A model generated the notes under the pieces. That model saw only the letters and a list, made by a program, of their open reading frames with translations, made no database searches and was not told where the DNA came from. This document shows positions 63,501-64,000 of a DNA stretch of 64,000 nucleotides, one piece after another. A program made the position numbers and the translations under genes. The stretch spans positions 310,001-374,000 of the forward strand of contig VLTN01000027.1 of assembly GCA_008330645.1 (NCBI GenBank). The letters are read 5' to 3'. Source of the DNA: Cafeteria roenbergensis. Taxonomy: Eukaryota > Sar > Bigyra > Bicosoecida > Cafeteriaceae. Position 1 is the stretch's first letter; each line of letters begins with the position of its first letter.

Positions 63501-63714
63501 TGGAGGTGGCTGGCGACTCGCCACACACCCCGCCCTGCGCGCAGCAGGCTTTGCCGGGCTTGGGCAGCAGCAACGAGACTGTGTCCACCGGGTCCGCCTG
63601 GAGCAGGAAGAACCCCAGCACCGCCTGGCAGGCGCGTGTCGTCCAGTGCGGGCCGGCCGACCTGCCGGCGCCTTCGCTGCCGCCAGCGACCGGGCCCGGG
63701 GCGCTTGCTGCCAT
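51553..63714 (-). CDS. Giant four-domain voltage-gated cation channel with EEEE filter (Cav-like alpha-1)
   Basis: The first ATG (63714, context CAACCATGG) gives 4053 residues, twice the size of animal Cav alpha-1. Four six-helix repeats are visible. I: S1 near residue 142, S4 VTVLRALRVFRVVRTV, pore SLEGWSD. II: about 1119-1379, pore TGENWPS. III: about 2000-2272, S4 IIRLARCLRPLKF, pore TLEGWIP. IV: about 3202-3475, S4 ARALRIARLFRVMHLSRRLR, pore TGEDWQR. Filter Glu residues are 479, 1326, 2219 and 3431, an EEEE ring as in Ca2+ channels and unlike DEKA or EEKE. After IV S6 comes FDRYDEHTGTDKAGF, the EF-hand-like segment of Cav C-termini. Linkers are huge and low complexity: roughly 590, 620 and 930 residues, the III-IV linker being about 55 in animals. 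A coiled coil follows I S6. It probably carries Ca2+ across the plasma or flagellar membrane. Confidence 0.93.
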   Translation of the reverse strand: MAASAPGPVAGGSEGAGRSAGPHWTTRACQAVLGFFLLQADPVDTVSLLLPKPGKACCAQGGVCGESPATSREAVWRYARRYLGHWDRHTATRAKGSPADSAPVAAWPGHKALVRKVRPTSTHWGARLRFLASRVLEHALVRAVISLAIVVSIVSLFFTQPVGADPEWISMVERVALVIFAAEAVLKILSRGLLSRAVSIGSGPRLVREALDPDVLIHAVLSVRMLRQEMRRQLQAAAEPVRPAGGGATPARKANAAATDPDGLPAERLMPEGPTRMQVKRRWKAVAIERRIRRRDRVAEPGYLQNAWDVADLLVLVVMFVDVFSEGVTANVTVLRALRVFRVVRTVEALPGLQVILVSLFRSCSFLFNVLVVMVFFYFVFAIIGVESLGLSLQRRCVDTSAAPLPGGGFPEAELPDPEPAPFCVPEGTPASEAAGLICSTINPAWRCADTGSFPLQGLQSFQNVLYGLYVVVQAASLEGWSDLAYAVLGAEGPLASVYFVLVVFVCNFLVLSLVTSVLIQQFGNTWEAFIARQREEKAAQAEAAAAAREQAAIEAAQALAANVARLQAAQTDSGIRGAGGLLLASKMKLWAKRAKSTVSKAKLAAEQAASEAAAASAAALAAKAKLQAARERVRGVGGVQLRHRVTGRTGPSATPRSAAFQALQDLTEFPDGDCMDMGMDELDGQESDRSSHSSSMEGDFGVERGSSGRSRSAGTPGAAAEETDVVGPLPPAGSAWEPPTLVLGSGAPSRRDSAGSASLDGRVASQSSQEQRPGHRARASMSQRLTAERERLHALRLAIAQTPRSGPASAAADVTPGFGSVASRRSSSASSAAHDPRLGSAASALSSHAPFWGADPPGAAAEPEASPAASGPGAGATLARAPSTPSAQPAPAVSSAEKPVQQSGGEVRTLLDTLDRALDDQPTEARGSVVSSGSLPSGSHHADAKGAAGGIVAPLAAAIGPGAPVLAAPAAMPPPSAGEALGAPVEKATAAASASEPAAGHGADAKSANAAPGGGAAQTRGTGPPSPLAAPKVPQAAEEGGAAAPPESPVPPMPSKRAPHKPGCCKRATECAGLWCWREKPPEPASPLHRWAQAAVLGRPYCALQPGTPEGDEAAAGWCSRITMSNWSSQWFASLVTSLSATTLVILGLEDPLVGQDEIRPVDAAAIAMTCLIGVELAFRAYALRGATLRSAPITFFDVIAFASGVLATVFFVATADGVGSLTEGFGSVRARVFMSLTALRSVRLVEGLAPIRNLVLTAFRRGGAIANLIALLGLVTCVAGLFATQLFGGSFTELSPGEELPEPRLMFYSAPQSILVLFIVITGENWPSVLGNVEASGTPWGKVLSALVVLWYLATNVVLLQIFIAVVVEGIAEDDDVKVRRQLKSLSRCMVFHNADLEEAARKQHASRLFVAEMILTVRAWQEANTPAQGAAVLPGPPAAAPAPAPVPVPAPRAGPAALPRGHGAEHNGDRPQPSGVAGTGGAVGAAAPPAERILRRPPPVMLVEALAGSLTAGSLDLLTANVDEAVAQLAAQRSKTPTLAHAAQTVLGRLRAAKAVSAMTPHGGNDRVTFTDGGQSQVGSNKPTPRLQGLGGEADEDLASLRQRKHAIADRAPTERADSTLDLLQQLLTDALVLLQERESRFDSVRFLIAMGEAATTKESAAVAAAVAGGNDASPGGFNSGPASGEVAVEPPPPGCCGWACCCGGARRSRSAAGGDEDDDGDGDEARPGRGGCCRSCLRPTGSGDMAAESDSNDMPSVNSSSLARSGSQGGAPSSISGRSSYASSVTSTDSSDDLPLPFSKTCKRCGVALRSDWRCLRPSCKATRGCVVASTVSCLGRLLDLCETVRVRRARERQVSRMAMAGTSDPDAHQADGGRGQRVHGRERLKAVLGMAISSSDEDTDSEDADALDTLMQQRAQAATAPRAQRGCLSRLSAVCGIAALERFQRWAYVTRVKALPVDSQDRALGCLPARHPVRGVAHACMCTRPEKPGRSGAGFRNIMLLTILLSSLQLATEGRSFRRAPGAESTLRTLDIVFAAIFAAEAVLKITAFGLVAANEHSYLRRGWNVLDLVVAVFAVIDAFVDSRAYPENPVTGLPPAWVSIIRLARCLRPLKFLEAVPATSRLVRAFSRSLGQIVAAVVLSLILLLSFGVLGRQFFAGAMGECSDASVHLRENCQGLFVDDSGETALRVWTIPTSSFESLPAGVTTLLETATLEGWIPTLTRCMDISGRDTGPVENASVQYALFFIIFIVLAAFVIFPVFTGIVANAVALEREDACLTDQQKTLRGVLQQYAPPGDRSVLRKAMMYATFETQAARRIEARWRARTAASVSAGTLRASDTSAAVDAWHSAIAARSTGFAAQPDDAAPAARAARDTCQAPVAPSSASEAGGSGDGKQQPPSDDVGPGTPHSAHPRASAGVSEGRAQAAATALGHPSGSRSDSGKGFGQGLATVPEAGTEEAQPGDSAAADSHALDGTDAPGTGAPRTTSGAPAARRLKRPSLVVATSGEVGNAHISPEAFAQGTPRGRVPFAPIQASLPVDAAPPSAEGGAEDVQRPAPASRHSSWSSSGIGSAITASVSEAQGDGGADDHSDAESAHNPASGAEAGGDAPTEGNVQCPGEGESCGAASADAAEGSASSREQPAASDGAAALGRPATESNTHGVEGATRLRAGSAAEPDASQAPGQAHPGTGSSLRPSARGPALSADQAASVSVAYPRKSPGRRRVRMQPGVAAGPSRSAPLGNVSSKVRLSSMSALVAKLPPHLRQSGAKTVVRAATCAPTDTELALARATQARRRHRAAQSDRAFRRVHCGFLPWLGACSSCCCFATYRRPKRHGPPAFSAAADVVGSDSENDGNVSRRDGASDNNGDSRGPGAETPSRPVPRGAGISVSKKWRIGTMSRSEDADEPGRVAMFGRSARRFQTTLSHAGWTRLPRTTRHLFIQAARLEARAEAAAARAVFAEGTPAVLAAPRDGGAPKRTESAQSAVETGHRCRPLDSHDSSQAEGGQGAAREAARPAQPAAAAALAGTATAAAGALPVHAASVGHASVVPLSGASPLGPSARPLRMARSTTGVNAPSGGTAALPAVTDPMHRHKPRRGRRAGLFVQTPLQRAHLGALVEPLRSDECARVRCPGTVLCCFPVPFFAGRTVAITTCRCARDCCPESAAACVARSRGCCLCLCRTRLCGTSVWDTTHHAAGKLVNESRWFDLIATTLVVLNALAMAFTHSPMEATAAAALDTTNTVFLAIFTVELLIRLTAHGCGKPLYKDWWLVFDFVVVVASIALRSVNTEAGVQAARALRIARLFRVMHLSRRLRVLVDTLASSVSALGSVTFTLLLVLFVFAVMGMQLFGAIGEERSSPSAWPDQPQSAVEAFNLTANSTAEQLATATAWALDPLHQQYEGFHRFAHFRDFFSSLLLLFRMATGEDWQRLYHDAENRTGMWANIFFVSFVILVQAVVLDFYLAGVLEAFERAYHEQNDLMSYRDVALLRTAFDRYDEHTGTDKAGFVPLWAIDRLLARFAGLPFRLTVGWEVQRRETEAVRRRLRTMEGYGRKYWDPTYADEVHGSKPAVPPTAGAHEDKRIVDAVQRPEAGAAENQSARKLWIAAAEVAKSRAKGAGNRKAGGGGQPSAGQAAAAAEAREPSKPAPWWACCRCAWCPSVCLRCPCCRRLDSEEHEPTLSFFASALAATRLSALASGGDPTDREGSGAAKGSAMRLWVARLLRDPERWDALRCQLRTRALLTEACLLSEQRRQHAQGGSGSRRSTAATAFAAASRVTRSLNISKALASDAAAEDVLSGPFGSSSRWLRDLRDSPASAALAAESFASGLNDTMAMPGASMRVPFSALVLVIAQLRVGTEFLTPHERFIEAVRSRSRDRIEQERHLAVFARTMRSRLAELRKAKAQARALEAQAMAASMQGGRQSSVGTPPWFPLGSAFGHPSPSFGSSLGPLFAPPTPAAGQGSARPRAAGTPSRAIALSFAGSFSPALAAQQAQAQSARDTLDAGPSVAPGHEAAARRLRGHVAGALSAPAQGASEGERAPDAQARP

Positions 63715-64000
63715 GGTTGCCGAAGCGTCACTGGAGGCGAGCTCCAACAGCCGCCCGCGCTCCGCAGCTGGCCCGCCGCTTGGCCTGCTCCCCCTCGGCA
63801 AGGGGCGCCGCCGACCCGCGTCTCAAAGGCCTGGTGTGCCACAGGTCCGGTCTCGGGGCCGCCGCCCTGTATTCGCTGTCAACGCTGCCCGTCGCCGTGT
63901 CTTGTTGCCTCCGAGCCGGCAGAGGCGGACGAGTTGGGAGGAGAAAGGCGCTTGAAGCTCGTGGCCGTCAGTTGGGCGAGTATTCAGCGGAACTGAGCCA
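63715..64000. other. Upstream flank of the channel gene
   Basis: This holds the presumed 5' UTR and promoter of the channel gene on the minus strand. The frame stays open to 63801 but without an ATG, so the start at 63714 is preferred. A further 5' exon cannot be excluded. Confidence 0.4.

Noticed and set aside
1-64000. Transposons or virus-derived elements
   Set aside because: No reverse transcriptase, integrase, transposase, capsid-like sequence or long terminal or inverted repeats were seen, and no AT-rich island breaks the composition.

Overview
The window is a GC-rich stretch (about two-thirds or more G+C by eye) of a compact eukaryotic nuclear genome. It carries spliceosomal introns with a GTGAG-type donor, a nuclear-encoded mitochondrial EF-Tu with a presequence, elongin C, a PROPPIN autophagy protein, a USP9X-type deubiquitinase, an endocytic BAR protein, a four-domain EEEE cation channel and a soluble-type adenylyl cyclase. 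That set, with very large low-complexity proteins and genes spaced a few hundred bases apart, suggests a free-living, probably flagellated, protist. A GC-rich stramenopile such as a bicosoecid is one candidate, but nothing in the window settles the lineage. No transposon, virus-like element, rRNA or tRNA gene was recognised.

Layout, left to right: 3' part of a serine-hydrolase-like alpha/beta hydrolase (+, 1-822); BAR-domain protein with NPF/DPF endocytic motifs and FGFDD repeats (+, 1163-3818); an unrecognised 1351-residue protein (+, 4092-8147); an ATG18/WIPI4-like PROPPIN (-, 8521-10366), divergent from a 3859-residue USP9X/fat-facets-like ubiquitin hydrolase (+, 10715-23331); an unrecognised 2331-residue basic and repetitive protein (+, 23741-31389); a 5093-residue soluble adenylyl cyclase (+, 32328-47609); an Mpv17/PMP22 membrane protein (-, 47833-48450) and mitochondrial EF-Tu (-, 48863-50581), the latter divergent from elongin C (+, 50794-51261); and a 4053-residue four-domain channel (-, 51553-63714).

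The most unusual gene is the cyclase. It has two class III cyclase domains and a P-loop NTPase in the order of animal ADCY10. Far downstream it carries what reads as a class I cyclic-nucleotide phosphodiesterase (PDE) catalytic domain, interrupted by low-complexity inserts, in which three of four metal ligands appear lost. Cyclase and (pseudo)phosphodiesterase are thus joined in one polypeptide. With the giant EEEE channel about 16 kb away, the window is rich in Ca2+/cAMP signalling genes, as expected for a flagellate, but there is no evidence that they are linked functionally.

A second pattern is intron placement. In the six complete genes where introns could be placed, all 13 introns fall in roughly the first quarter of the coding sequence, and the rest of each gene, up to 11 kb, is uninterrupted.
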